Shown piece by piece: positions 32,110-42,403 of a stretch of 64,000 nucleotides of DNA. Both the position numbers and the translations under genes were made by a program. The stretch is from Amycolatopsis lexingtonensis (lineage in GTDB: Bacteria; Actinomycetota; Actinomycetes; Mycobacteriales; Pseudonocardiaceae). The DNA lies in assembly GCF_014873755.1 (NCBI RefSeq), contig NZ_JADBEG010000001.1:4528501-4592500 (forward strand). Reading direction: 5' to 3'. Positions within the stretch are counted from its first letter, which is position 1. Each line of letters begins with the position of its first letter. The notes under the pieces were generated by a model. That model was not told the origin of the DNA and searched no databases. It saw only the letters and a program-made list of their open reading frames with translations.

Positions 32110-32418
32110 TCAGGCGCAGTCGCGGCAGATCAGGCGTCCGCCGTTGTCCTCGGCCAGCCGGCTGCGGTGGTGCACCAGGAAGCACACGGAGCAGGTGAAC
32201 TCGTCCGCCTGCTTCGGCACCACCTTCACGGTCATGTCCTCACCGGAAAGCCCGGAAAGGTCGGCACCCGGCAGCTCGAAGTTCTCGGCGGTCGCGTCCT
32301 CGTCGACGTCGACGACGCCGGACTGGTTCTCGTTCCGCCGGGCCTTGAGCTCCTCCAACGAGTCTTCGGCCAGCTCGTCGGCTTCGCTGCGGCGCGGAGC
32401 GTCGTAGTCGGTAGCCAT
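32110..32418 (-). CDS. DUF4193 protein with a C-terminal zinc-ribbon-like motif
   Basis: A 102-residue protein. The first 60 residues are acidic (LAEDSLEELKARRNE, VVDVDEDATAENFELP) and the end has two CxxC pairs, Cys76/Cys79 and Cys98/Cys101 (TCSVCFLVHH, ICRDCA), as expected for a small zinc-binding knuckle. It matches Rv2699c by position. Acidic tail plus zinc ribbon suggests interaction with RNA polymerase or another protein, but this is inference. The ATG has GAGGG with 5-bp spacing, and TACAAG at 32442-32447 on the minus strand is a candidate -10. Confidence 0.9.
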   Translation of the reverse strand: MATDYDAPRRSEADELAEDSLEELKARRNENQSGVVDVDEDATAENFELPGADLSGLSGEDMTVKVVPKQADEFTCSVCFLVHHRSRLAEDNGGRLICRDCA

Positions 32419-32899
32419 GTGTCCCTCACCCCTGCGATCAGCTTGTATGTTCGTTTCTCCGGACCCCCGGGTGTCCCCGTGAGTCCGCCGTGCCGCTGGT
32501 CAACGTTCCAGGGCCCTCGTTTGTGCCCGACGGCCGAAGTGACCGAGGTCTCTTCTTTTCGCGCCTCTTCCTGCGGCCGGAGCCCGGGAAGGGTAGCTCA
32601 CGCCCGCGACGGTTCTGCAACGAGTCAGACATTGCCGGGGATTCGTCACCCGACAGGGGGAACCCGCAGGTAAGACGCGTTGTCGTCCGTTCGGGTTGCC
32701 CACGGGTGGAGAACTCCACACGGGGCCCGTGTCCGCTTGCCCCGGCCGGCCCGGGCGTGGTGCGATCGCCGCACGGGGATCGGGCGTTCCGGCGGGGTGA
32801 CCCGGGACGAGCCGCGCCGGCCGCAGCGCCTAGGCTGATCGGCCACGACGGGTGCCGGATTCGCACGGTCGGTTTCGGTGTTCGGGAAGGGACGGGCAG
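32419..32899. other. 481-bp intergenic region upstream of cei and the DUF4193 gene
   Basis: No ORF with actinobacterial codon bias is seen. Divergent promoters can be proposed: TACAAG (32442-32447, minus) for the DUF4193 gene and TAGGCT (32831-32836, plus) for cei. None of the palindromic repeats found in the other long gaps is present. The middle 350 bp remain unexplained. Confidence 0.5.
32831..32836 (+). promoter_or_regulatory. -10 element upstream of cei
   Basis: TAGGCT is a common actinobacterial -10. It gives a leader of about 57 nt to the GTG at 32900, which has an AAGGGA ribosome binding site at 32887-32892. No good -35 is visible. Confidence 0.45.
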
Positions 32900-33583
32900 G
32901 TGGCGTCGGGGAACGGCATCGGGGACCGTGGGGCGCGGCCGTATCGCAAGCACAAGCCGCTGCCGGCGCTGATCGTCATCGGCGTGCTCGCCCTCGGCGC
33001 GATCATCGTCTGGATCAACGCGGCGGTCGGCAAGGGCGACGTCGACGAGGCCGTGAAGTGCGACCCGCCCGCGACCCCGCCGCCGGGTGTCACGTTCAGC
33101 ACCCTCCCCCACAACTCCCTCGACGACCGCGCGCCGATCCCGCCGGACAAGGTCGCGGTGAAGGTCCTCAACGCGTCGAGCACGCGCGGCCAGGGCGGCA
33201 TCGCCACCACCGCGCTCAAGGAGCTGGGCTTCACCGGCGCCGGCGAGCCGGCCAACGACCCCGCCTACGACGGCCGGGTGGCCAAGTGCCGCGGCCAGAT
33301 CCGCTTCGGCGAGAACGGCGTCACCGCGGCCCGGACGCTGAGCCTGGTGGTCCCCTGCGCCGAACTGGTGCAGGACAACCGCAAGGACGCGAGCGTCGAC
33401 CTGGTGACGGGCTCGCTCTTCGGCGACATCCGGCCGCGCGCCGAGGCCCGCCAGATCCTCACCCAGCTCGCCGACTGGTCCAAGACCCACCAGGGCGGCG
33501 GCGGCAACGAGCAGTCGGCAGGCGCCAAGGCCCCGGTGATCGACCAGACCCTGCTGGCCTCCGCCCGCGACGTCGCCTGCTGA
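32900..33583 (+). CDS. cei: Envelope integrity protein Cei (LytR C-terminal domain)
   Basis: 227 residues: a basic cytoplasmic N-terminus (residues 1-20), one transmembrane helix (21-39, LPALIVIGVLALGAIIVWI) and an extracytoplasmic LytR_C domain (VAVKVLNASSTRGQGGIATT and onward). Cysteines in KCDPPATP, AKCRGQI, VPCAEL and DVAC-end could form two disulfides. Rv2700 (Cei) in M. tuberculosis has this architecture and position and is needed for envelope integrity. The GTG at 32900 has a ribosome binding site; a longer reading from GTG 32852 would add 16 residues without one. The C-terminal repeats at 33642 lie just downstream. Confidence 0.88.
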   Translation: MASGNGIGDRGARPYRKHKPLPALIVIGVLALGAIIVWINAAVGKGDVDEAVKCDPPATPPPGVTFSTLPHNSLDDRAPIPPDKVAVKVLNASSTRGQGGIATTALKELGFTGAGEPANDPAYDGRVAKCRGQIRFGENGVTAARTLSLVVPCAELVQDNRKDASVDLVTGSLFGDIRPRAEARQILTQLADWSKTHQGGGGNEQSAGAKAPVIDQTLLASARDVAC

Positions 33584-33641
33584 CGCGCTTCTCCGGCGAA
33601 GCCGGTGAGCCAGGGACGGCGCGACGGTCTCCGGGCGGCGG

Positions 33642-33697
33642 CGCCTTGAATGAGTCATTCAGGTCTTCGGAGGCCCTGAATGGGTCATTCAGGACCT
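33642..33697 (-). repeat. Element B copy between cei and suhB
   Basis: Palindromes TGAATGAGTCATTCA at 33647-33661 and TGAATGGGTCATTCA at 33677-33691 (one base off symmetry), centres 30 bp apart, separated by GGTCTTCGGAGGCCC. Same arrangement and orientation as the copy at 28066. Confidence 0.8.
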
Positions 33698-33751
33698 CGT
33701 GCCGCGGCCCTTGCGCCAGCCCGCGGCGTCGCCTGGTGACCCAGCGCCGCG

Positions 33752-33826
33752 GGGGCGCCCCCGTTTTCCACGCTACCGGGGAGCACCGACAGTTCCGGCC
33801 GTCCGGCGTCCCGAATGAGTCATTCG
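33752..33826 (-). repeat. Element A copy 3 plus upstream palindrome
   Basis: Element A occupies 33752-33798, with three mismatches to copy 1. On the minus strand TGTCGGTG (33784-33791), eight bases and TAGCGT (33770-33775) keep the RecA-NDp spacing. A palindrome CGAATGAGTCATTCG at 33812-33826 lies upstream of this promoter, as it does in copy 2 (27846-27860). Transcription would run left through the Element B copy at 33642 and antisense to the end of cei. Confidence 0.75.
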
Positions 33827-33857
33827 CGACCCGCTGGCCGCCCGCTCAGACCTCGGC

Positions 33858-34676
33858 TCAGACCTCCGCCGCACCGCAGTCGGCCAGGAGCTTCCGCAGC
33901 GGGTCCGCGATCGACGGCGCCGCCGCGTAGGTCGCGTCCGCCCCCAGCTCCGGCACCGACCCCGGCACGGACACCACCGCGCCCGCCTCCGCCGCGATCA
34001 GCGCGCCCGCTGCCCAGTCCCACCGGTGCAGGCCGTGCTCGAAGTACGCGTCCAGCCAGCCCGCCGCGACCGCGCACAGGTCCAGCGACGCCGCCCCGTT
34101 GCGGCGGATGTCCCGCACCCGCCCCAGGAGCTCCGCGGCGAAGCGCGACTGCCGCGTCCGGCGCTCGGCCGAGTACGCGAAACCGGTCCCGACCAAAGTC
34201 AGCTCGAGCCGCGAAGGCGCCGACACCGCCAGCCGGCGGCCGTCCAGGAACGCGCCCTGGCCGCGGGCCGCCGTCCAGACGCGGCCGCTCGCCGGCTCCA
34301 CGACCGCGCCCGCCACCGATTCGCCGCCGATCTGCGCCGCCACCGACACCGCGAACCACGGCAGCCCGTAGAGGAAGTTGACCGTGCCGTCGATCGGGTC
34401 GACCACCCAGGTCACGCCGTCGCCCGCCGCGCCGCCGCCTTCTTCGCCGAGCACCGGCTCCCCCGGCCGCAGCGAAGCCAGCCGTTCGCGCACCAGGCGT
34501 TCGGACTCGTGGTCGACCGCGGTCACCACGTCGGTGTCCGCGGATTTGGTCCCCACGGCCACCGAACGACCGTTCGCCATCCCCTCCCAGGCCTCGCGGA
34601 CCAGCTCGGCGGCTTCCGTCGCGACCTGCTCCGCGACGCTTTTCAGCAACGACTCGTCAACTCCCACGTCCGCCAT
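33858..34676 (-). CDS. suhB: Inositol-1-monophosphatase family protein
   Basis: Mg2+-dependent hydrolysis of inositol monophosphate or a related phosphate ester; myo-inositol feeds mycothiol and phosphatidylinositol synthesis in actinobacteria. The 272 residues carry Glu78-Glu79 (LGEEGGG), the metal motif WVVDPIDGTVNF (Asp93, Asp96) and the C-terminal RWDWAAGALIAAEAGA with the last metal ligand. It matches Rv2701c (SuhB) by order. ATG 34676 gives MADVGVDES. It is divergent from ppgK with about 43 bp between starts. Confidence 0.92.
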   Translation of the reverse strand: MADVGVDESLLKSVAEQVATEAAELVREAWEGMANGRSVAVGTKSADTDVVTAVDHESERLVRERLASLRPGEPVLGEEGGGAAGDGVTWVVDPIDGTVNFLYGLPWFAVSVAAQIGGESVAGAVVEPASGRVWTAARGQGAFLDGRRLAVSAPSRLELTLVGTGFAYSAERRTRQSRFAAELLGRVRDIRRNGAASLDLCAVAAGWLDAYFEHGLHRWDWAAGALIAAEAGAVVSVPGSVPELGADATYAAAPSIADPLRKLLADCGAAEV

Positions 34677-34719
34677 GTCACCACATCCGGTTAAAGTCTC
34701 CGAGGCAGGCTTCTGAATC

Positions 34720-35508
34720 GTGCGAGAAGGGACCACGTCCGTGGTGGAGGCGACCCGCCGAGGTTTCGGCATCGACATCGGCGGCAGCGGGATCAAGGGC
34801 GCCTTGGTCGACCTGGAGAAGGGCCGGCTCATCGGCGACCGGATCCGGATCGAGACCCCCAAGCCGTCCACGCCTTCGGCGGTGGCGGACGTCGTGCACG
34901 ACATCGTCACGCAGGCGGGCTGGGACGGCCCGGTCGGCGTGACGCTCCCGGCCGTCGTCAAGCGGGGCGTGGCGCACACCGCGGCCAACATCGACAAGCA
35001 GTGGATCGGCACGGACGCCGACGCGCTGTTCGCGAAGCGGCTCGGCCGCGGCGTCGACCAGATCGCGATGCTCAACGACGCCGACGCGGCGGGCATGGCG
35101 GAGATCCGCTTCGGCGACCCGGTCGCGCGCAAGGGCGTGACCGCGCTGCTCACCTTCGGCACCGGGATCGGCAGCGCGGTGTTCCAGGACGGCAAGCTCG
35201 TCCCGAACACCGAGTTCGGCCACCTGGAGATCGACGGCCACGACGCGGAGAAGCGCGCGGCGGCGTCGGTGAAGGACAACGAGGGGCTCTCCTACCCCGA
35301 ATGGGCCAAGCGGGTGCACCGTTATCTGACCGTGCTCGAGAACCTGATCTGGCCGGATCTGTTCATCGTCGGCGGCGGCGTCAGCAAGAAGGCCGAGAAA
35401 TGGGTGCCGCTGCTGGACATCCGCACTCCGGTGCTGGTGGCGACGCTGCAGAACAACGCCGGGATCGTCGGCGCCGCGGCCGCCGCGGCGGAGGGCATCG
35501 AGCACTGA
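34720..35508 (+). CDS. ppgK: Polyphosphate glucokinase
   Basis: Phosphorylates glucose with inorganic polyphosphate (and ATP) to glucose 6-phosphate. The 262-residue ROK-family protein has the phosphate-1 motif FGIDIGGSGIKGALVD, catalytic Asp120 in LNDADAAGMAE, phosphate-2 motif LTFGTGIGSAV and EFGHLEIDG. It matches Rv2702. A GTG at 34741 (VVEATRRGF) is an alternative start and would remove seven residues before the first strand. The enzyme supplies sugar phosphate from polyphosphate stores and may recycle glucose released by the trehalose and glycogen enzymes encoded 4 kb downstream. Confidence 0.94.
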   Translation: MREGTTSVVEATRRGFGIDIGGSGIKGALVDLEKGRLIGDRIRIETPKPSTPSAVADVVHDIVTQAGWDGPVGVTLPAVVKRGVAHTAANIDKQWIGTDADALFAKRLGRGVDQIAMLNDADAAGMAEIRFGDPVARKGVTALLTFGTGIGSAVFQDGKLVPNTEFGHLEIDGHDAEKRAAASVKDNEGLSYPEWAKRVHRYLTVLENLIWPDLFIVGGGVSKKAEKWVPLLDIRTPVLVATLQNNAGIVGAAAAAAEGIEH

Positions 35509-35567
35509 TCCGGCGCTCGCGACGGGGCTGAGGGTGATCGCTTCGCACCGCATGCGCGTACCGTCGT

Positions 35568-35573
35568 TACAAT
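35568..35573 (+). promoter_or_regulatory. -10 element of the sigA promoter
   Basis: TACAAT at 35568-35573 is an excellent -10, with a predicted leader of about 113 nt before the sigA GTG at 35694. The leader contains a short hairpin (CTGCGG/CCGCAG near 35586-35608). No convincing -35 is seen. Confidence 0.55.
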
Positions 35574-35693
35574 GGAACACGGCCCACGGCTGCGGAGGCC
35601 AAAACCGCAGGCCGAGGCGTGATCCCCGAATGTGAGGCAGCAGTGGCCGCCAGGCCGTTGCTCGTCATGATCGACCGCTGCGAAAGGGCGTAA

Positions 35694-37094
<1,401 letters not shown>

Positions 37095-37104
37095 GTCACG
37101 GCAT

Positions 37105-37144
37105 GCGGAAGAACCCCGTCACCTCGGTGGCGGGGTTCTTCCGC
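37105..37144 (+). terminator. sigA terminator hairpin
   Basis: Arms of 19 bp (37105-37123 and 37126-37144, GCGGAAGAACCCCGTCACC type) pair with a single mismatch and a 2-base loop. It also lies 4 bp past the end of the convergent gene at 37148, so it may act on both strands. Confidence 0.85.
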
Positions 37145-37147
37145 GTT

Positions 37148-38329
37148 TCAGGCCCGCCCGGTCAGCGTCGTCCAGGGGACGTGCACCACCACGCGCTCGC
37201 GCAGCTGCTCGTTGAGCAGCCACAGCTCCCCCGTCGCCGGCCAGTACGACAGGTTCTGGCTGTTCACCGGAGCCTGCCCGGCCAGCCTCGACGTCGAGAC
37301 TCCCCCGACCCCGCCGTGCAGGCACGAGGGATGATCGCCCGCCACGCCCGCGTACTCCGGGCACACTCCCGTCACCACGAAATAGCCGCCCCGGGACACC
37401 GCGCCCTGCATGCCCCACACCGGCGAGGAAAACCCTTCGGCAGCGTGCACCAGCCCATCGGCTGACGGCACGAGACGGCCCGTCGCCCGGTCGAACGGCC
37501 ACTTCAGGATCCGGCCGCCCGCTTCGGGTGCGTGTTCCGCCGTCACGAACGTGGAATCGCTGTGGTCGAAGGAAAGCGTCGACAGGCACGGGCGCTCACC
37601 CACCGCCGTCGTGCAGGCGCCGCCGCCCGGGTACCAGTACGCGCCGATCTGGGGCATCGCGTAGTCGTAGAACGCCGCGTGGTACTTGCCGTCGGCACCG
37701 CGGCCGACCGTTCCGGCGCTGGCGTCGACCTTCCAGAAGTGCGTGGTGTCGAAGACGCGGATCAGGCCGCCGGTGGTCGCGACGTAGAGCAGGTTGCCCG
37801 ACCACGTCAGGCCGTGCCCGTGGCCCGCCACGACCGCGAAATCGGTGTCGGAGGTCGGTTCCACGAGCAGGACGTGCCGGTAGCCGAGCCCGGTCGCGTC
37901 CACAAAGGACAGTCGGACCATGGTGTCGCCCGGGGTGTGCCACGACGTCGCGACGACGCGCTTGCCGCCGACAGTGCCGGTCGCCGGATCCGCGTCGCCG
38001 GAGCCGGTGAGGCCCTGCGGGATCCAGTCGTTGGTCTTGTCGTCGTTCGCGTCTTCCCAGCAGAACCCGGCCGGCTTCAGCGCCGCTGCGAGGTACGTGC
38101 CGTGGCAGAGCGGGCGGGCCTTGCGGTTGGTGTCCCCCAGCAACGACGACAGCCCGCGCGGCGGTAGCTGGCGGTCGAGCGCGGTGACCCGCGAGCCGTA
38201 GGTGGCGAAGGTGTCGCCTGCGGTGAGCCGGTAGCCGTCGACGGCCAAGCGGGGGAAGTTCGCGGCGGCCTGGGCCGGCGGCGCCAGGGCGAGCAGCAGC
38301 AGCGTCACGAAGCCGATCAAGAGGCGCAT
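37148..38329 (-). CDS. Secreted beta-propeller-like protein of unknown function
   Basis: 393 residues with a Sec signal peptide (MRLLIGFVTLLLLALAPPAQA, cleavage near residue 21). The mature part alternates short strands with loops such as GDTFATYGS, VVAGHGHGLTWSGNLLYVA, ILKWPFDRATG and FSSPVWGMQGA, the pattern of a six- or seven-bladed propeller. Several cysteine pairs (PLCHGTY and GFCWEDA; GGACTTAVGERPCLS; VCPEYAG and PSCLHGG) suggest disulfides outside the cell. ATG 38329 is chosen because it starts the signal peptide; the frame is open 13 codons further. I do not recognise a function; it is possibly a sugar- or wall-binding protein. Confidence 0.75.
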   Translation of the reverse strand: MRLLIGFVTLLLLALAPPAQAAANFPRLAVDGYRLTAGDTFATYGSRVTALDRQLPPRGLSSLLGDTNRKARPLCHGTYLAAALKPAGFCWEDANDDKTNDWIPQGLTGSGDADPATGTVGGKRVVATSWHTPGDTMVRLSFVDATGLGYRHVLLVEPTSDTDFAVVAGHGHGLTWSGNLLYVATTGGLIRVFDTTHFWKVDASAGTVGRGADGKYHAAFYDYAMPQIGAYWYPGGGACTTAVGERPCLSTLSFDHSDSTFVTAEHAPEAGGRILKWPFDRATGRLVPSADGLVHAAEGFSSPVWGMQGAVSRGGYFVVTGVCPEYAGVAGDHPSCLHGGVGGVSTSRLAGQAPVNSQNLSYWPATGELWLLNEQLRERVVVHVPWTTLTGRA

Positions 38330-38369
38330 GCCGGCAGCGTGACCGGGACGCGTACACGAGCCGTACAAC

Positions 38370-38759
38370 TCAGGGCACGGCCAGCCCGCGCTCCCGCAGC
38401 GACTGCTCGACGCGCAGCCGTTCGATCTCGCGGTCCATCCCCTCGGGCAGCTCGGCGAGCCGGTGCGGGACGCCGACCTGGCGGCAGGCCTGGGTGAGCA
38501 GCTCGTCGTAGGCCTGCCGGGTGCCGAAGCGCCGGGCGGCCGGTGTGCCGGAGGGGTAGTCGACGAGCAGCCGGTGCACGCGGCGCAGGTCGGCGGCGAC
38601 GCGCTCGATCGGCGGGCCCGACGGCGCCGGCGTGACCCGCTTCGCGCGGATCCAGTGGATCAGCCGGGGGACGCGCAGCGCGCACCAGAACAGCACCGTG
38701 GGAGCGACGCAGACCACGGCGAAGAGGATCAGGTTCGCGAGGACGCCGGAGCCGTCCAT
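38370..38759 (-). CDS. Small membrane-anchored protein of unknown function
   Basis: 129 residues: one N-terminal transmembrane helix (about 7-28, LANLILFAVVCVAPTVLFW), a basic stretch (RLIHWIRAKR) and a helical cytoplasmic domain of about 80 residues (RVAADLRRVHRLLVDYPSG, AYDELLTQACRQVG, MDREIERLRVEQSLRERG). Comparable short proteins with a helix and a DLRRVHR segment are widespread in actinobacteria without assigned role. The gene lies 67 bp past glgB on the same strand, so it could be the last gene of the glgE operon. Confidence 0.75.
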   Translation of the reverse strand: MDGSGVLANLILFAVVCVAPTVLFWCALRVPRLIHWIRAKRVTPAPSGPPIERVAADLRRVHRLLVDYPSGTPAARRFGTRQAYDELLTQACRQVGVPHRLAELPEGMDREIERLRVEQSLRERGLAVP

Positions 38760-38826
38760 GCACCGATGGTAAGCCCGCGGCCCGGGCCCGGCGGAGTCTT
38801 TTTCCGCGACTCCGCCGGGTCGCGCC

Positions 38827-41016
38827 TCAGTCGGATTCCTCCACCAGCCACAGGACGCCCGCCGGCGGCAGCTGCAGCACCGCCGAGGCCGGCTGCCCGT
38901 GCCACGGCTCCTCGGTCGCCTCCACGAGCCCGAGGTTCCCCACCCCGGACCCGCCGTAGGCCTCCGCGTCGGTGTTGACGACCTCGCGCCAGCGCCCGGC
39001 GGCCGGCAGGCCGACCCGGTAGTCGTGGTGCGGGACGCCCGCGAAGTTCGCCACGCACGCCAGCCGCGAGCCGTCGGTGCCGAGGCGGAGGAAGCTCAGC
39101 ACGTTGCCGCTGGAGTCGTTCGCGTCGATCCACGCGAAGCCTTCGGGCGAGGTGTCCTGGCTGAACAGCGCCGGGGTCGACCGGTACACCGAGTTCAGCG
39201 AGCGCAGCAGGTCCTGGACGCCGCGGTGCAGCGGTTCCTCCAGGAGGTGCCAGTCGAGCGAGCGCTGTTCCGACCACTCCCCCTCCTGGCCGAACTCGCC
39301 GCCCATGAACAGCAGCTGCTTGCCCGGGTGCGCCCACATGAACGCCAGCAGCGAGCGCAGCCCGGCGGCCTTGTTCCACGCGTCGCCCGGCATCCGGCCC
39401 CACAGGGATCCCTTGCCGTGCACCACTTCGTCGTGCGACAGCGGCAGCACGAAGTTCTCGCTCCAGGCGTACACCAACGAAAACGTCATCTCGTTGTGGT
39501 GGTACGCGCGGTGGATCGGCTCGTGCGACAGGTACCGGAGCGTGTCGTGCATCCAGCCCATGTTCCACTTGAAGCCGAAGCCCAGCCCGCCGAGGTGCGT
39601 CGGGCGCGTGACGCCCGGCCACGCGGTCGATTCCTCGGCCACCATCACGATGCCCGGGTGTCGCTTGTAGACGGTCGCGTTCAGCTCCTGCAGGAACTTC
39701 ACCGCGTCCAGGTTTTCGCGGCCGCCGTACTGGTTCGGCAGCCACTCCCCTTCGTTGCGGGAGTAGTCGAGGTAGAGCATCGACGCCACCGCGTCGACGC
39801 GCAGGCCGTCGAGGTGGAACTCCTCGATCCAGTACAGCGCGTTGGCGACGAGGAAGTTGCGGACCTCGTTGCGGCCGAAGTCGAACACGAGCGTGCCCCA
39901 GTCGGGCTGCTCGCCGCGGCGCGGGTCCGCGTGCTCGTACAACGCCGTGCCGTCGAACTTCGCCAGCGCCCAGCTGTCCTTCGGGAAGTGCGCGGGCACC
40001 CAGTCCACCAGCACGCCGATCCCCCGCTGGTGCAGGCGGTCGACGAAGTAGCGGAAGTCGTCCGGCGAGCCGAAGCGGGACGTCGGCGCGTAGTACGACG
40101 TCACCTGGTAGCCCCACGAGCCGCCGAACGGGTGCTCCGACACCGGCAGCAGCTCCACGTGCGTGAAGCCGGTCTCGACGAGGTAGTCGCCGAGCTGGTC
40201 GGCCAGCTCGCGGTAGTCGAGCCCGGGCCGCCACGAGCCGAGGTGGACCTCGTAGACGCTCATCGGCGCCGCGGCCCACTCGGTCGCCTCGCGCCGGGCG
40301 ACCCACGCGTCGTCGTCCCACAGGTACCCGGAGGTGGTGACGACCGAGGCCGTCGCGGGCGGCTGCTCGGTGGCGAACGCCATCGGGTCGGCCTTTTCGT
40401 GCCAGTTGCCGTCGGCGCCGAGGATCCGGAACTTGTAGCAGGTGCCCACGCCGACCCCGGGCACGAACAGCTCCCAGATCCCGGACGAGCCGAGCGAGCG
40501 CATCGGGTGCCCGCGCCCGTCCCAGCCGTTGAAGTCGCCGATCACGCGGATGCCGCGCGCGTTCGGCGCCCACACCGCGAACGACGTCCCGGCGACGACG
40601 CCGTTCGGCGTCTCGTACGACCGGACGTGCACGCCGAGCACCTCCCACAGCCGCTCGTGCCGGCCTTCGCCGATCAGGTGCAGGTCCAGCTCGCCCACCG
40701 TGGGCAGCCAACGGTACGGGTCGTCGGCGGTCGCGGTGTGCCCGTCGTACTCGACTTCCAGCCGGTAGTCGCCGGGGTGCTCCGGCACCGAGACGGCGAA
40801 CAGGGCGTCGATCACCGGCTCCATCGGGAACCGCCGCTCGCCCGCGCTCAGCGTGACGGCCTTGGCGCCGGGCAGCAGCGCCCGCGCCACGAACCCCTTG
40901 CCGGCCGGGTGCACGCCGAGGACGGAGTGCGGGTCGTGGTGGGAACCGGCCAGCAGCCGGTCGATGTCGGCAGCCGGCGGGGCCGCGGCCGGGAGGCCTT
41001 CCGGAACGGCGTTCAC
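38827..41016 (-). CDS. glgB: 1,4-alpha-glucan branching enzyme
   Basis: Makes alpha-1,6 branches by cutting and transferring alpha-1,4 segments. The 729 residues match the long actinobacterial type: two N-terminal beta-sandwich (CBM48-like) modules (20-225, the first with [13 protein letters not shown]), then the GH13 barrel with nucleophile Asp in [17 protein letters not shown], acid Glu in [11 protein letters not shown] and [12 protein letters not shown], and the C-terminal all-beta domain. The GTG follows the maltokinase stop by 4 bp, so it is the fourth gene of glgE-treS-mak-glgB. It would branch the linear glucan made by GlgE. Confidence 0.96.
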   Translation of the reverse strand: MNAVPEGLPAAAPPAADIDRLLAGSHHDPHSVLGVHPAGKGFVARALLPGAKAVTLSAGERRFPMEPVIDALFAVSVPEHPGDYRLEVEYDGHTATADDPYRWLPTVGELDLHLIGEGRHERLWEVLGVHVRSYETPNGVVAGTSFAVWAPNARGIRVIGDFNGWDGRGHPMRSLGSSGIWELFVPGVGVGTCYKFRILGADGNWHEKADPMAFATEQPPATASVVTTSGYLWDDDAWVARREATEWAAAPMSVYEVHLGSWRPGLDYRELADQLGDYLVETGFTHVELLPVSEHPFGGSWGYQVTSYYAPTSRFGSPDDFRYFVDRLHQRGIGVLVDWVPAHFPKDSWALAKFDGTALYEHADPRRGEQPDWGTLVFDFGRNEVRNFLVANALYWIEEFHLDGLRVDAVASMLYLDYSRNEGEWLPNQYGGRENLDAVKFLQELNATVYKRHPGIVMVAEESTAWPGVTRPTHLGGLGFGFKWNMGWMHDTLRYLSHEPIHRAYHHNEMTFSLVYAWSENFVLPLSHDEVVHGKGSLWGRMPGDAWNKAAGLRSLLAFMWAHPGKQLLFMGGEFGQEGEWSEQRSLDWHLLEEPLHRGVQDLLRSLNSVYRSTPALFSQDTSPEGFAWIDANDSSGNVLSFLRLGTDGSRLACVANFAGVPHHDYRVGLPAAGRWREVVNTDAEAYGGSGVGNLGLVEATEEPWHGQPASAVLQLPPAGVLWLVEESD

Positions 41017-41020
41017 GGTG

Positions 41021-42403
41021 TCATCCCTCTCCGCTCGTGATCCGGGCGATCGAAGCGAGCGGCACGCCCAGCCAGTCCGGCCGGTTCGCGTGCTCGTAGC
41101 CCACTTCGTAGACCGCCTTGTCCAATTCGAAGGCGCGCAGCAGCTCGCCCTGTTCGCGCGGGTCCGCCGCGACCGCGGCGTAGCCCTCGCAGAAGGCCGC
41201 CCGGTTGCGCTGGGACCACTCCAAGGCCCGCTCGACCAGCGCCGGCTCGTCGGGCTGCCCGACCAGCAGCTGCTGGGCCGCGTAGTCGAACGACCTCAGC
41301 ATGCCCGCCACGTCGCGCAACGGCGACCGCAGCGCGTGGCGTTCCTCCACCGGCGCCGCGGGCTCGCCCTCGAAGTCGATCAGCAGCCAGCCGCCGACGG
41401 TCCGCAGCACCTGGCCCAGGTGCAGGTCGCCGTGGATGTACTGCATGCGCACCGAGCCGGCGGGCAGCGACTCCAGCTTCTCGAACGCCGACCGCAGCGC
41501 CGGGGCGTGCGCCGCCAGCTCCGGGACCCGCCCGGCGATCGTGTCCAGCCGGGCGGCCATCGCCTTCGTCGTGCGCTCCAGCTCGCCGGCGTCGACGCTC
41601 TCCGTGCCGAGCGCCTCGGCCAGGTCGGCGTGCACCTCGGCGACCGCGCGCCCGAGCCGCTCGGCCTCGCCGGCGAAGTCGCCGCCGACCTCCTCGGCGT
41701 GCAGCTCCGGCGCGGCCATCAGGTCACGCACGCTGGTCGTGGCCATCGCCCAGCCGTCGACGGCGTCGGCGACGAAGTGCTGCAGCATGCCGACCGTGGT
41801 CCGCTCGCCGCCGAGGTCGCCGGTGATCGACCCGAGCACCGGCGCGATGTGCTTGCTGCCGACGGCCTGCAGCGCGCGGTGCAGCAGCAGGTCCTTGTTC
41901 TTGCCCGGGGTCAGCTTGCGGAACAGCTTGAGGATGTACTGCCCGCCGTAGACCAGGGAGGTGTTGCTCTGCTCCGACGAGATCGGCCGGGCCCGCAGGC
42001 CGGTCTCGAGCTCCGCGCCGGGCTCGTGCTCGAAGGTCAGCGACCCCACGCTCTCCTCGCGCGCCATCAGGTCCAGCAGTACGCCGGTGAGGTCCAGGTC
42101 GCCGGACGCCTCGTACGCGTTCAGGTCGCCGACGGCGCCGATCCAGCTGGTCGACGCGATCTCCGGCGGGTGCGTCCGCCGCCCGACGAGCAGCTGGTAG
42201 GGCTCGCGCCGGTCGTCCTGGGCCACCTCCACGACCACGTGGAGCAGCTGCGGATCGCCGGCGACCAGCTCGGTCACGCCGAGCGGCCGGACGCCGGTCA
42301 CCGGCCGGTCCTTGCCGGCGAACCAGCGCTGCTCGGGCAGCCAGCGCTTCAGGTCCTCGGCCAGTTCGTCGACCAGCTCGCGCGGGTCGGACAAGGGACT
42401 CAC
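41021..42403 (-). CDS. mak: Maltokinase (Mak / Pep2)
   Basis: ATP-dependent phosphorylation of maltose to maltose 1-phosphate, the substrate of GlgE. The 460 residues show an N-terminal cap domain ([13 protein letters not shown]) and a phosphotransferase (APH-like) domain with [12 protein letters not shown] (catalytic Asp and Asn-equivalent) and the metal motif [29 protein letters not shown] is the nucleotide-binding strand region. The GTG overlaps the treS stop (GTGA). In mycobacteria TreS and Pep2 form a complex, and the overlapping genes fit that. Confidence 0.94.
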   Translation of the reverse strand: MSPLSDPRELVDELAEDLKRWLPEQRWFAGKDRPVTGVRPLGVTELVAGDPQLLHVVVEVAQDDRREPYQLLVGRRTHPPEIASTSWIGAVGDLNAYEASGDLDLTGVLLDLMAREESVGSLTFEHEPGAELETGLRARPISSEQSNTSLVYGGQYILKLFRKLTPGKNKDLLLHRALQAVGSKHIAPVLGSITGDLGGERTTVGMLQHFVADAVDGWAMATTSVRDLMAAPELHAEEVGGDFAGEAERLGRAVAEVHADLAEALGTESVDAGELERTTKAMAARLDTIAGRVPELAAHAPALRSAFEKLESLPAGSVRMQYIHGDLHLGQVLRTVGGWLLIDFEGEPAAPVEERHALRSPLRDVAGMLRSFDYAAQQLLVGQPDEPALVERALEWSQRNRAAFCEGYAAVAADPREQGELLRAFELDKAVYEVGYEHANRPDWLGVPLASIARITSGEG

